In this document: piece by piece, positions 27,639 to 36,191 of the stretch
Numbering within the stretch: the first letter of the stretch is position 1
Layout of the letters: the number at the start of each line of letters is the position of its first letter
Source: Zoogloeaceae bacterium
Lineage (GTDB): Bacteria > Pseudomonadota > Gammaproteobacteria > Burkholderiales > Rhodocyclaceae
NCBI GenBank assembly: GCA_024235675.1
Contig: JACKLZ010000002.1
Coordinates: 491,501-555,500 of the forward strand
Direction: 5' to 3'
DNA length: 64,000 bases
Notes under the pieces: generated by a model
Seen by the model: the letters and a program-made list of their open reading frames with translations, nothing else
Told to the model about the DNA's origin: nothing
The model's database searches: none
Position numbers and translations under genes: made by a program

Positions 27639-28632
27639 GTTTTTTACTCCCTGCAACGCCCCATGCCCGCCCGGGCATCAGCCGTGTATTGATCATTACC
27701 ATCACCAAGAGCAGCAGCGCCGCGCCGGCGTTATGCGCCACCGCCAGCGGCAGCGGCAGACTCATCACCACATTGGCAATGCCGAGGCCGATCTGCCCCG
27801 CCAGCACCAGCGCCAGCAGCGCGGCCAGGCGGCCAAAGCCCTGCTGCTTCAAACCCAGCGTCAAGAGCAGCAGCCCCACCGCCACCGCGAGTGCGCCGAG
27901 ACGGTGCGCCCAGTGGATGGCCGTCAGCGCTTCGTGAGAGAGCAGATCGCCAGTCGCGGTCATGCCCAGTTCGCGCACCACATGAAACGCATTGCCCGCG
28001 TCCATGGCCGGCCACCAGCTGCCGTGGCAGGTCGGAAAGTCGGCGCAGGCCAGCGCCGCGTAGTTGGTGCTGGTCCAGCCGCCGAGCACGATCTGGCCGA
28101 CCACCAGCAACACACCGAGCCGCGCCATTCGCACCAGGGCCGGGGACGCGAAGCGCCGCCTCAGCCCGCCCGCACGAATCGCCAGCAGCGCCAACAGCGA
28201 CAGGGTTGCCAGTCCGCCCAGCAGATGCCCTGTGACAATGGCCGGCTTGAGCAACAAGGTGACGGTCCATTTGCCGAGCAAGCCCTGAAAGATCACCACG
28301 GCGACGAGCAACATCGCAATGCCGGGCCGCACGTCAGGGTCGCGCCGCTGCCGCCAGGCCAGCGCGGCAATCACCAGGATGATGAAGCCCAACGTGGCCG
28401 CCAGATAGCGGTGGATCATTTCCTTCCAGGCCTTGGGCAGCGATACCGGCCCGTCCGGCGCGGCCGACTCGGCCACGGAAATATGTTCGGCCGCATGCGC
28501 AGGGGTCACCTGACCATAGCAGCCGGGCCAGTCGGGGCAACCGAGGCCGGCATCGGAGAGCCTCACATAGGCGCCAAACACCACCACCACCAAAGTGAGG
28601 GACAGCGCGAGAAAGACCAGGCGGCGATACAT
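27619..28632 (-). CDS. ctaA: heme A synthase (COX15/CtaA)
   Basis: 337 residues with about eight membrane helices and the family motifs GAYVRLSDAGLGCPDWPGC near the N-terminus, MIHRYLAATLGF (heme-ligand histidine) and, in the second half, AIHWAHRLGALAVAVG. It oxidises heme O to heme A for the aa3 oxidase. It lies between the SCO-like membrane gene (2-bp gap) and ctaB (overlap), so it is translated as part of one operon. Confidence 0.94.
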   Translation of the reverse strand: MYRRLVFLALSLTLVVVVFGAYVRLSDAGLGCPDWPGCYGQVTPAHAAEHISVAESAAPDGPVSLPKAWKEMIHRYLAATLGFIILVIAALAWRQRRDPDVRPGIAMLLVAVVIFQGLLGKWTVTLLLKPAIVTGHLLGGLATLSLLALLAIRAGGLRRRFASPALVRMARLGVLLVVGQIVLGGWTSTNYAALACADFPTCHGSWWPAMDAGNAFHVVRELGMTATGDLLSHEALTAIHWAHRLGALAVAVGLLLLTLGLKQQGFGRLAALLALVLAGQIGLGIANVVMSLPLPLAVAHNAGAALLLLVMVMINTRLMPGRAWGVAGSKKHENAYA

Positions 28633-28634
28633 GC

Positions 28635-29204
28635 CTAGCCAACCTGCGAGTATTTGAGGAGTCGCGCCAGATCCTTGATCATGCCTTTCGGATCCAGTTC
28701 GGTGGGATAACGCATCATCACCTGCCCGCGCGGGTCGGCGAGCCAGACCTGCGCCACGGCAGTGCCATCGAGCTGCTCAAGCCATTTGCGATCCGCCCGC
28801 GCGACAAGCAGCTCGGGATGCTTGGCGAGCAGTTCGGCATCGGGCGTGCCATCATCAGACAACAGCCATACCCGCGCAACACGCGTCGACTCCTTGGCCT
28901 GCGCGGTGCGTACTTGACGCGTGAAGTAGAGCGCCTGCTGACAGGCTTGGTCGCAGGCAGCGGGCGACACCACGACATAGGTCCAGAAACCTTTGATGTC
29001 CTCACGTGCAAACTGACCGCCATCCGCGGTGGCGAGCGCGCCATCGGGCAGCAAGGTCGGCGTTACCAGGGCGCCGTAGTTGCTACGCCCGCTCGGTTGC
29101 CAGACGTAGAACGCAAAATACGATGCCGCCACCGGCAACACACACACAACAATCAGGGCCATCAGCGTGAGCCGTGCTTTACGAGTCATTTGAGCCACTG
29201 CCAT
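28635..29204 (-). CDS. SCO-like membrane-anchored thiol protein of the oxidase cluster
   Basis: 189 residues from the ATG at 29204, which has GGAGG before it and overlaps surf1 by 26 bp; the upstream frame reading through surf1 is spurious. One N-terminal helix (LTLMALIVVCVLPVAASYFAFYVW) anchors a thioredoxin-like domain with CDQAC, a CxxxC pair like that of SCO proteins. The distal SCO histidine motif is not evident, so a thiol-reductase or assembly role is more likely than copper storage. This gene is a regular member of betaproteobacterial aa3 oxidase clusters. Confidence 0.78.
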   Translation of the reverse strand: MAVAQMTRKARLTLMALIVVCVLPVAASYFAFYVWQPSGRSNYGALVTPTLLPDGALATADGGQFAREDIKGFWTYVVVSPAACDQACQQALYFTRQVRTAQAKESTRVARVWLLSDDGTPDAELLAKHPELLVARADRKWLEQLDGTAVAQVWLADPRGQVMMRYPTELDPKGMIKDLARLLKYSQVG

Positions 29205-29880
29205 GACGCCTCCAGCGCCGCCATCCAAACCATCCACACAGGCCCGCGGACAAAGCCGCCAGACCAAACCATTGCACGGCATAGCCGCGGTGACGATCCA
29301 CGCCCAGATCGGGACGCGGCCAGTCGCGAATGAGGCCGTCGGTCGAGGGGTCGGTCTGCTCAAGCATCTCGTCAATCACCGCCAGCTTCGACCACACACG
29401 ATAGGCCGCCATATCCACATACTGCCAACGTGCGCCCTCGCCCGGCGTATCCGCCAAGGTATAGGGCTTGGCCTCGGGCAAGCGGACTCGCCCGTTGATT
29501 GTCACCTCGCCGTCCGGCGTATTCACGACCGGGAGCTTGCTGCGATCCAGCCCGATCCCCGTCCAGCCCCGCTTGACCAGCACCGCCGTGCCGTCGGCCA
29601 TCTGCAAGGGCGTCAGCACGTGATAGCCCGGCTGGCCGTACTGCACCCGGTTGTCGAGGTAGATCGTCGCGTCGCTGCGCCACTGCCCCGTCAGGCGTAC
29701 CAATTGCCACTCCGACAGATTCGCCGCGACCGTAGTCGAGGGTGCGGTCGCCGCGGCTTCGATACGCGCACCCAATGCCAGCTTTTCTTCCGCCCGGTCG
29801 GTTTGCCACAGCCCGAGTTTGATCGTCAGCCCACAGACCAGCGCACCCACCACGTAGGGCACCGCGCCCATCACCCGCAT
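29179..29880 (-). CDS. SURF1-family cytochrome oxidase assembly protein
   Basis: 233 residues from the ATG at 29880 (AGGGGTG upstream); a GTG two codons earlier is the alternative. Two membrane helices flank a periplasmic domain with typical SURF1 motifs: LGLWQTDRAEEK, TGQWRSDATIYLDNR, GYHVLTPL, VLVKRGWTG and the C-terminal RHRGYAVQWFGLA. SURF1 helps insert heme A into subunit I. Confidence 0.93.
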   Translation of the reverse strand: MRVMGAVPYVVGALVCGLTIKLGLWQTDRAEEKLALGARIEAAATAPSTTVAANLSEWQLVRLTGQWRSDATIYLDNRVQYGQPGYHVLTPLQMADGTAVLVKRGWTGIGLDRSKLPVVNTPDGEVTINGRVRLPEAKPYTLADTPGEGARWQYVDMAAYRVWSKLAVIDEMLEQTDPSTDGLIRDWPRPDLGVDRHRGYAVQWFGLAALSAGLCGWFGWRRWRRHGSGSNDS

Positions 29881-29940
29881 GCTCACCCCTGCGACAGAGC
29901 CACTGGGCTAAACTGGCGTGACATCTCAGCGGAGTCTCGC

Positions 29941-30135
29941 ATGCGCATCGTCGTCGTTCTCTTTCTGGTCGCCATTCTGATCAGCCTGGGTTCTGCCCTT
30001 ACCTTCTTGTTGCGCGACAACGGCAAGGGGCCGCGGGTGGTTCGTGCGCTCACGCTGCGGGTGGGGTTATCGATCGGCTTGTTCCTGTTGCTGATGGTGG
30101 GCTTCGCGACCGGCATCATTCCCGGCCGCCTCTGA
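29941..30135 (+). CDS. DUF2909 twin transmembrane protein
   Basis: 64 residues with two hydrophobic helices (IVVVLFLVAILISLGSALTF and VGLSIGLFLLLMVGFATGI) separated by a basic loop. GGAG precedes the ATG at 29941. It is read on the strand opposite to the surrounding oxidase genes, between coxC and surf1, a placement that recurs in betaproteobacteria. Function unknown; an accessory oxidase role is inferred from the location. Confidence 0.83.
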   Translation: MRIVVVLFLVAILISLGSALTFLLRDNGKGPRVVRALTLRVGLSIGLFLLLMVGFATGIIPGRL

Positions 30136-30150
30136 CACCTGCCAGGGCCA

Positions 30151-31002
30151 TCACAGCCAATAGACCACCACGAACAGCACCAGCCAGACCACGTCGACAA
30201 AGTGCCAGTACCAGGCCGCCGCTTCGAAGGCGAAATGGTGGTCCTTGGTAAAGTGGCCCGCCATCACACGGAACAGCATCACCAGCAACATGATCGCGCC
30301 AATGGTCACGTGCAGACCGTGGAAGCCGGTCATCATGTAGAAGGTCGATCCGTAGATACCTGAAGTCATCTTCAGGTTCATCTCGCCGTAGGCGTGCATG
30401 TATTCGTAGATCTGGAAGCTCATGAACAAGACGCCGAGCAGCACGGTGAGCAGCAAACCCAATTTGAGCTGCGCCCGGTTGTCTTTCATCATGCCCCAGT
30501 GGGCCCAGGTCAGTGTCGCGCCAGAAGTGAGCAGAATCAGTGTGTTGAGCGCAGGAATGCCCCACGCAGCCATCGGTGAAAAAGCCTCTTCGGCACGCGG
30601 ACCCGCCGTCGGCCATACGGCCTCGAACCCCTGCCACAGCACGCTGACGCTTTCTTCACTGCCCAGTGACGGCACCGCGATTACACGAACATAGAACAAC
30701 ACGCCAAAGAAGGCGGCGAAGAACATCACCTCTGAGAAGATGAACCAGCCCATGCTCCAGCGGAAGGAGGCGTCAACATTCTTGCCGTATTGCCCGCCTT
30801 CGGATTCGCGGATCACCTGACCGAACCAGCCGAACAACATGTAGATCAGCGTCGCCAGGCCCACGAAGAACACCAGCGGCCCCGGGCCGGTATGGTTCAG
30901 CCACATCACCGACCCCGAACCAATGCAAAGCAAGGCAAAGGCGCCGAAGATGGGATACTTCGATGGCTCGGGTACGAAGTACTTCTCGAAAGTCGGACTC
31001 AT
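30151..31002 (-). CDS. coxC: cytochrome c oxidase subunit III
   Basis: 283 residues with seven predicted helices and the subunit III signatures SMGWFIFSEVMFFAAFFGVLFY and GFHGLHVTIGAIML, with WYWHFVDVVWLVLF at the C-terminus. It is part of the inner-membrane aa3 oxidase that reduces oxygen with electrons from cytochrome c. It lies 54 bp after the DUF2970 gene on the same strand. Confidence 0.96.
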   Translation of the reverse strand: MSPTFEKYFVPEPSKYPIFGAFALLCIGSGSVMWLNHTGPGPLVFFVGLATLIYMLFGWFGQVIRESEGGQYGKNVDASFRWSMGWFIFSEVMFFAAFFGVLFYVRVIAVPSLGSEESVSVLWQGFEAVWPTAGPRAEEAFSPMAAWGIPALNTLILLTSGATLTWAHWGMMKDNRAQLKLGLLLTVLLGVLFMSFQIYEYMHAYGEMNLKMTSGIYGSTFYMMTGFHGLHVTIGAIMLLVMLFRVMAGHFTKDHHFAFEAAAWYWHFVDVVWLVLFVVVYWL

Positions 31003-31056
31003 GTTGAAGTCTCCGGTCAGTTAATTCCGGGATCGCGCATACGCTCGATCCTCAAT

Positions 31057-31257
31057 TCATGCGCCCACGACGAAGCGTACGAAGGCCACAATACTCAGCA
31101 CGAACACCAGGCCGGCCAGCAAACCGGCGACGATGACCGCCTTTGGGTTCAGCGAAGTGGCGTCGTCGTCGTAGTGACGCCGCTTGCGAATCCCCACGAA
31201 GGACCACAGCACCGCACGCAAGGTCGCCCAGAAGCCGGCGCGTGGCGTATCGGCCAT
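31057..31257 (-). CDS. DUF2970 small membrane protein
   Basis: 66 residues: an N-terminal segment FWATLRAVLWSFVGIRKRR typical of DUF2970, then a single helix (VIVAGLLAGLVFVLSIVAFV). Its ATG overlaps the ctaG stop by one base, so it is translationally coupled. It recurs between ctaG and coxC in betaproteobacteria; function unknown. Confidence 0.88.
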   Translation of the reverse strand: MADTPRAGFWATLRAVLWSFVGIRKRRHYDDDATSLNPKAVIVAGLLAGLVFVLSIVAFVRFVVGA

Positions 31258-31811
31258 CAGCTGCGCCCGGCCGGCGCCGTTTTCTGCGCCTGCGTGCCCT
31301 CAACCTCGAAGAAGGTGTAGGACAAGGTGATCGTATGCACATCATTCGGCAGCTTGGGATCGACCACAAACAACACCGGCATGACCCGCGTCTCGCCTGC
31401 GGCCAGCGTCTGCTTCTCGAAACAGAAGCAGTTGAGCTTTTTGAAGTAATCCCCCGCGATCTGCGGCCCGTAGCTTGGCACCGCCTGCCCGGTCACCGCC
31501 ACGTCACGCGTATTGGTGACCTCGTAGGTGATCTCCACCAGTTGACCGGGGTGGATATCAACGGAGTTCTGCGTCGGGCGGAAACGCCAGGCCAGATCAT
31601 GTGTATTGGCATCGAGCTCGATGGTCAGCTGCCGGCTCGGGTCGACCTGGGTGTTCTCCACCACATCGGGCTGCAGGATGTTGCGCAAGCCGGTGACCTG
31701 GCAGATGGCCTCGTAAAACGGCACCAGCGCAAAGCCAAAGCCGAACATCGCCACCGCGGCAATGCCGAGGCGCACCAGCAGGCGACGGTTGTCGTTCGCC
31801 CGGGTGCTCAT
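31257..31811 (-). CDS. ctaG: cytochrome c oxidase copper chaperone CtaG/Cox11
   Basis: 184 residues from MSTRAND at 31811. It has one N-terminal helix (LGIAAVAMFGFGFALVPFY) and a periplasmic domain with the copper-binding NCFCFEKQTL motif. Cox11 delivers copper to the CuB site of subunit I. It overlaps the upstream 33-residue gene by 4 bp and the DUF2970 start by 1 bp. Confidence 0.95.
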   Translation of the reverse strand: MSTRANDNRRLLVRLGIAAVAMFGFGFALVPFYEAICQVTGLRNILQPDVVENTQVDPSRQLTIELDANTHDLAWRFRPTQNSVDIHPGQLVEITYEVTNTRDVAVTGQAVPSYGPQIAGDYFKKLNCFCFEKQTLAAGETRVMPVLFVVDPKLPNDVHTITLSYTFFEVEGTQAQKTAPAGRS

Positions 31812-31909
31812 TGGCCCAGCCAGCCGATCTTGACCACGATGGCGAAGAAGAACACCAGCGCCATCAGCAACAACAACAGCGCGGAGCGAATGTTCTTCCC
31901 TTTGGTCAT
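31808..31909 (-). CDS. cytochrome oxidase small assembly protein (33 residues)
   Basis: A 33-residue ORF, MTKGKNIRSALLLLLMALVFF and on, with one basic N-terminus and one helix, ending GWLGQ. It sits in the 110-bp gap between ctaD and ctaG and overlaps ctaG by 4 bp. Small single-helix proteins of this type occupy the same place in other betaproteobacterial oxidase clusters. It is easy to miss because an automatic longer start at 32005 reads into ctaD. Confidence 0.8.
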   Translation of the reverse strand: MTKGKNIRSALLLLLMALVFFFAIVVKIGWLGQ

Positions 31910-31920
31910 GGCAGCGGCGA

Positions 31921-33507
31921 TCACTTGACGACCGGCGGGATCTCGAAGGTGTGGTGCGGCGCCGGCGACGGCACCGTCCACTCGAGGCCCTGCGCGTCTT
32001 CCCACGGACTGGCCGCGGCCTTCTTGCCATCACCGCGCACGCACTTGACCACGGCGACGATGAAGATCAGCTGCGACAGACCAAAACCGAAAGCCCCGAC
32101 ACTGGCCAGCGCGTTGAAATCTGCGAACTGCAGCGCGTAGTCGGGAATCCGGCGAGGCATGCCGGCCAGCCCGAGGAAGTGCATCGGGAAGAAGGTGATA
32201 TTGAAGAAGATGATCGAGCACCAGAAGTGCAGCTTGCCGATGAACTCGGAGTACATCACCCCCGTCCATTTCGGCAACCAGTAGTAGGCGCCGGCAAACA
32301 GGGCAAACAGCGAGCCGGCCACCAGCACGTAGTGGAAGTGCGCCACCACGTAGTAGGTGTCCTGCACCTGGATGTCGATCGGCGCAATCGCGCAGATCAG
32401 GCCGGTAAAGCCGCCCATGGTGAACACGAAGATGAAGCCGGTGGCCCACAGCATCGGTGTCTCGAACGTCATCGAGCCGCGCCACATGGTGGCCACCCAG
32501 TTGAACACTTTCACCCCGGTGGGCACCGCGATCAGCATCGTCGCGTACATGAAGAACAACTGCGTCTCGGCCGGCATGCCGGTGGTGAACATGTGGTGCG
32601 CCCACACCACAAACGACAGGATGGCAATCGACGCCGTGGCATACACCATCGAGGCATAGCCAAACAGCGGCTTGCGGGCAAAGGTCGGGATGATTTCACT
32701 GACAATGCCGAAGGCCGGCAAAATCATGATGTACACCTCGGGGTGCCCGAAGAACCAGAACACGTGCTGATACAGCACCGGGTCACCGCCGCCGGCGGCA
32801 TTGAAGAAGCTGGTGCCGAAGTGACGGTCGGTCAGGATCATGGTCACCGCACCGGCGAGCACCGGCATCACCGCGATCAGCAGGTAGGCGGTGATCAGCC
32901 AGGTCCAGCAGAACAGCGGCATCTTCATCATCGTCATGCCGGGCGCGCGCATGTTGAGCACCGTCACCACGATATTGATGGCACCCATGATCGAGCTGAT
33001 ACCCATGATGTGCACCGCAAAGATCGTCAGATCCATGCCCATGCCCATCTGTACCGACAGCGGCGCATACAGCGTCCAGCCCGCGGCAGTGGCCCCGCCC
33101 GGCACAAAGAAGGAGCCGATCAGCAAGATCGCCGCCACCGGCAGCAGCCAGAAGCTCCAGTTGTTCATGCGCGCGAAGGCCATGTCGGAGGCGCCAATCA
33201 TCAGCGGCAGCATCCAGTTCGCGAAGCCCACAAAGGCCGGCATGATCGCGCCGAACACCATCACCAGACCGTGCATGGTGGTGAGCTGATTGAAGAACTC
33301 GGGCTGCACGATCTGCAGGCCCGGCTTGAACAGCTCGGCCCGGATTGTCAGCGCCATCACCCCCCCGGAGAGGAACATGATGAAACTGAAAATCAGGTAC
33401 ATCGTGCCGATGTCCTTGTGATTCGTGGTGGTGATCCAGCGCATCAGGCCGGTCGGGCCGTGATGGTGATGATCGTCGTGCACTTGATCCGGGGTGACAG
33501 CAGACAT
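31921..33507 (-). CDS. ctaD: cytochrome c oxidase subunit I
   Basis: 528 residues with twelve helices of the heme-copper oxidase family. Visible are WITTTNHKDIGTMYL at the start, FWFFGHPEVYIMILPAFG (the CuB histidine and cross-linked tyrosine region), VWAHHMFTTG, and HFHYVLVAGSLF with the heme-ligand histidines. It forms the heme a / heme a3-CuB catalytic core and pumps protons. It follows coxB by 20 bp. Confidence 0.97.
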   Translation of the reverse strand: MSAVTPDQVHDDHHHHGPTGLMRWITTTNHKDIGTMYLIFSFIMFLSGGVMALTIRAELFKPGLQIVQPEFFNQLTTMHGLVMVFGAIMPAFVGFANWMLPLMIGASDMAFARMNNWSFWLLPVAAILLIGSFFVPGGATAAGWTLYAPLSVQMGMGMDLTIFAVHIMGISSIMGAINIVVTVLNMRAPGMTMMKMPLFCWTWLITAYLLIAVMPVLAGAVTMILTDRHFGTSFFNAAGGGDPVLYQHVFWFFGHPEVYIMILPAFGIVSEIIPTFARKPLFGYASMVYATASIAILSFVVWAHHMFTTGMPAETQLFFMYATMLIAVPTGVKVFNWVATMWRGSMTFETPMLWATGFIFVFTMGGFTGLICAIAPIDIQVQDTYYVVAHFHYVLVAGSLFALFAGAYYWLPKWTGVMYSEFIGKLHFWCSIIFFNITFFPMHFLGLAGMPRRIPDYALQFADFNALASVGAFGFGLSQLIFIVAVVKCVRGDGKKAAASPWEDAQGLEWTVPSPAPHHTFEIPPVVK

Positions 33508-33527
33508 GCAGCCTCCTCTACCTGAAC

Positions 33528-34655
33528 TCAGTTATGCGCGGCCGCGATTTCGGCCGGCTGGATGGCTTCGCCCGTCTGGTTACTCCAGGCATTGCGGGTG
33601 TAGGTAATGACGGCGGCCAGATCGGTGTCCGACAACTGCTTGCCGAAGGCCGCCATGGCGGTGCCCTCTCGACCGTTCAGCACGGTCTGGATCTGCTCCG
33701 CTTTGGGCCCCTGCACAACCGCCGAACCGTCGAGCGGCGGGAAGGCCGGCGGCATGCCCTTGCCATCGGCCTGATGACAGGCCGCGCAGTTGGCCGCAAA
33801 CACCTGCTCGCCCTTGGCCACCAGCTCCGCCAAGGCCCATTCCTTGGTCGGATCTTCCTTGGTGGCAGCGAGTTTGCTCTGCTGGTCGGCGACCCAGGCG
33901 CTGTACTTTTCAGCCGACAGCACATGCACTTCGATCGGCATGAAGCCGTGATCCTTGCCGCACAGCTCGGCACAGTTGCCACGATAGACGCCTTCCTTGT
34001 CGGCCCGGAACCAGGTGTCGCGGATGAAGCCGGGAATCGCATCCTGCTTCACACCAAGCGCCGGCACCCACCAGGCGTGGATCACGTCATTGGCGGTCAG
34101 CAAGACTCGCACCTTCTTGCCCACCGGCACCACCACCGGCTTATCCACCTCCAGCAGGTAGTGTTCGCCCTTGGCCGCCCGGCCCTGAATCTGCTCCTGC
34201 GGGGTCGACATGTTCGAGACGAACTGGATGCCTTCGCCCTCGCCCTTGATGTAGTTGTAACCCCACTTCCACTGATAGCCGGTGGCCTTGATGGTGATGT
34301 CGGGGTTGGAGGTGTCCTTCATGGAGATCACCGTCTTGGTGGCCGGGTAGGCCATGCCAAGCAGGATCAGCACCGGAATCACGGTCCACGCGATCTCCAC
34401 CATGGTGTTTTCATGAAAGTGCGCAGCCACCGCGCCTTTCGATTTGCGATGGTGGAACACCGACCAGAACATGACACCAAACACCGCCACGAAGATCACC
34501 AGACAGATGATCATCATCAAGGTGTGCATGTCGTAGATTTCGGTGGCCACTGCGGTCACCGGCGTCTGTAGATTGACGCTCGACTGCGCCGCCCACGCCC
34601 CGACTGCAGGCACGGCGGACAGTGCGGTTACTGCGAAACGAGCCAACACGCTCAT
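33528..34655 (-). CDS. coxB: cytochrome c oxidase subunit II fused to cytochrome c
   Basis: 375 residues from MSVLARFAVTALSA at 34655; the upstream frame to 34838 has no support. A signal/first helix and two membrane segments are followed by the CuA cupredoxin domain (VIHAWWVPALG, and CAELCGKDHGFMPIEVH with both cysteines, histidine and methionine). The C-terminal ~90 residues are a class I cytochrome c domain with CAACH. This makes it a caa3-like subunit II, as is common in betaproteobacteria. It is the first gene of the oxidase operon, with a candidate FNR box about 220 bp upstream. Confidence 0.95.
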   Translation of the reverse strand: MSVLARFAVTALSAVPAVGAWAAQSSVNLQTPVTAVATEIYDMHTLMMIICLVIFVAVFGVMFWSVFHHRKSKGAVAAHFHENTMVEIAWTVIPVLILLGMAYPATKTVISMKDTSNPDITIKATGYQWKWGYNYIKGEGEGIQFVSNMSTPQEQIQGRAAKGEHYLLEVDKPVVVPVGKKVRVLLTANDVIHAWWVPALGVKQDAIPGFIRDTWFRADKEGVYRGNCAELCGKDHGFMPIEVHVLSAEKYSAWVADQQSKLAATKEDPTKEWALAELVAKGEQVFAANCAACHQADGKGMPPAFPPLDGSAVVQGPKAEQIQTVLNGREGTAMAAFGKQLSDTDLAAVITYTRNAWSNQTGEAIQPAEIAAAHN

Positions 34656-34977
34656 GTGCAACCCCCATCCAAGTCTATGTGGGGCGCAAAAACTAGCGTT
34701 CCCGGTCAGCCAAAACGGCGCCGTCGAATCTGTGCGGGGCTCCGGCCATCCGAAACCCGCCTTGCGCCGGTTGCGGTCTCTCTCCCCCGAAATCCGCTGT
34801 GTGATTTGTTTTGCGCGGAATCGGTCTCTGCGCGGCATAGTGCCACAGCCGTTTTAAACGTCGCAAGGAGATTTTTGATATGGATCAACGTGCTGCGGTG
34901 CACTATAGGCTAGCGCGCCGCAACACATTTCCGCTTCAAGCGCCCGGGGCTCAAGCGCCGCCTTCGCCAGAGGCGGC
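34656..34977. other. 322-bp intergenic region upstream of coxB
   Basis: No gene is supported here. It should hold the coxB promoter (minus strand), the FNR-type box at 34875-34888 and, next to the SnoaL-like stop codon, a short GC hairpin (34957-34977, GCCGCC/GGCGGC) without a T run that may be a weak terminator. Confidence 0.6.
34875..34888 (-). promoter_or_regulatory. FNR/ANR-type anaerobox upstream of coxB
   Basis: TTGAT-ATGG-ATCAA is a perfect match to the FNR/ANR/DNR consensus TTGATnnnnATCAA. Genes on both sides run on the minus strand, so coxB, whose start is about 220 bp away, is the only sensible target. It suggests oxygen-dependent control of the aa3 oxidase. Confidence 0.75.
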
Positions 34978-35409
34978 TTATTCCATCGTCGTTTGCGGTG
35001 CGGCCAGACGCCGCCGGAGCCATCGCATCATGCCGCCCATCAGCGGGAGTTTTTCATACACCCCGCCGGCCGCATCCCAGAAGTCCCGATGCGCCGTGAC
35101 GCGCCCCTCGTCGTCGAAGCGCAGATGGCTGGCGCCGGCAATCTCGATATCCCGGCCGCCCATGCGACAGTGCAGCACCCAGATCAGCATGGCCTGATCA
35201 CCGCGCTCGAAGCGCTCGACCACCACGAAGCGCGGCGCACCGAGTTGCTCGAACATATGACTGAAGATGCATTTGATCGCATCGACACCGTGCACGTCAT
35301 TGAACGGATCAACGAAATGCACGTCCTCCGCGTAAAACGCGGCAAAGCCGTCGACGTCCGCCGGCGTCAGTGTTTCGTAGAAGCGCACCAGCGCATCGAG
35401 CGTCACCAT
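34978..35409 (-). CDS. SnoaL-like / NTF2-superfamily protein
   Basis: 143 residues from the ATG at 35409 (a GTG just before is possible). It shows the SnoaL-like pattern: an N-terminal LVRFYETLTPADVDGFAAFYAED, central VDPFNDVHGVDAIK, and a cone-shaped alpha+beta barrel ending DFWDAAGGVYEKLP. Such proteins bind or isomerise small hydrophobic compounds. Its start overlaps the SDR stop (TGATG) and it is the last gene of the cfa operon. The substrate is unknown; a modified lipid or its breakdown product is the inference. Confidence 0.82.
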   Translation of the reverse strand: MVTLDALVRFYETLTPADVDGFAAFYAEDVHFVDPFNDVHGVDAIKCIFSHMFEQLGAPRFVVVERFERGDQAMLIWVLHCRMGGRDIEIAGASHLRFDDEGRVTAHRDFWDAAGGVYEKLPLMGGMMRWLRRRLAAPQTTME

Positions 35410-36191
35410 CACAGCCCTCCCCCGCCGGTCAAACGACGAACCAAAGGAAAATAGAGCCCATAGGGCAGCAGACGCAACAGTTTAAGCACGCGCGAGAAGC
35501 GCTTCGGAAAATGAATGTCGAAGTCGCCACGGGCAAAGCCGTCGATCACCGCTGCCGCCGCCGTCGGCGGGTCAATCAAGGCCGGCATGGTGAAATCATT
35601 CCCGGCGGTCAGACGTGTCGACACAAAACCGGGGTTGATCACATGAACGCCCACGCCAAGCGGGCGCAGTTCAAGAAACAGACTCTCCGCAAAATTGATC
35701 AGCCCCGCCTTGGTGGCGCCGTACACACAGGCGCGCGGCAGCCCGGAATAGCCCGCAACACTCGACACCACGGCCACATGACCCTGCCCCCCAGACAGCA
35801 GGGCCGGCAGCACCGCCGCCACCCCTGCCATGGTGGCCGACAGGTTCACCGCCACCGTGTCGGCAATCGCCTCGGCGCGCAGCTCGGTCGCGGGCGTCGG
35901 CGGATAGGCGCCGGCCAGAAATATCACCACATCGCAGCCGCCCCAGCGGCCCAGCAAGCTCAGCCAGGCCTCGGCGACCGCGCCGTCCGTCGTGATATCC
36001 AGCGGCAGCACCTCGGCACCGCCGATCGCCTCGGCCACCGTATTGAGCGCTTCGACCCGCCGCCCGCTCAAGGCCAGTCGCGCGCCCTGCGCCGCGAAGG
36101 CATGGGCCAGCGCTTCGCCAATACCGGAGGACGCACCGACCAGCCACACCCGCCGGCCGCGCCAGTCGCGAATCGGTCGATTGAGACTCAT
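35409..36191 (-). CDS. short-chain dehydrogenase/reductase
   Basis: 260 residues with a Rossmann fold: cofactor motif VGASSGIGEALA, a segment FLAGAYPP at the NAG position, SSVAG serine and the YGATKAG catalytic Tyr-x3-Lys. The arginines after the first strand (SGRRVEAL) suggest NADPH. The C-terminus has an extra hydrophobic, basic tail (RVLKLLRLLPYGLYFPLV) that could sit on the membrane, as in SDRs acting on lipids. Overlaps its neighbours on both sides by 1-4 bp, within the cfa operon. Confidence 0.88.
   Translation of the reverse strand: MSLNRPIRDWRGRRVWLVGASSGIGEALAHAFAAQGARLALSGRRVEALNTVAEAIGGAEVLPLDITTDGAVAEAWLSLLGRWGGCDVVIFLAGAYPPTPATELRAEAIADTVAVNLSATMAGVAAVLPALLSGGQGHVAVVSSVAGYSGLPRACVYGATKAGLINFAESLFLELRPLGVGVHVINPGFVSTRLTAGNDFTMPALIDPPTAAAAVIDGFARGDFDIHFPKRFSRVLKLLRLLPYGLYFPLVRRLTGGGGL

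Noticed and set aside
27637..28638. 333-codon plus-strand ORF
   Set aside because: It is antisense to ctaA and very rich in His, Gln and Arg; no domain is visible.
31951..33525. 524-codon plus-strand ORF
   Set aside because: Antisense to ctaD, a securely identified oxidase subunit; the product is His/Arg-rich without domains.
34880..35197. Plus-strand ORF starting after an AAGGAG near the FNR box
   Set aside because: The ATG lies inside the FNR palindrome, and the frame soon runs antisense through the SnoaL-like gene with a low-complexity product; the AAGGAG is probably chance.
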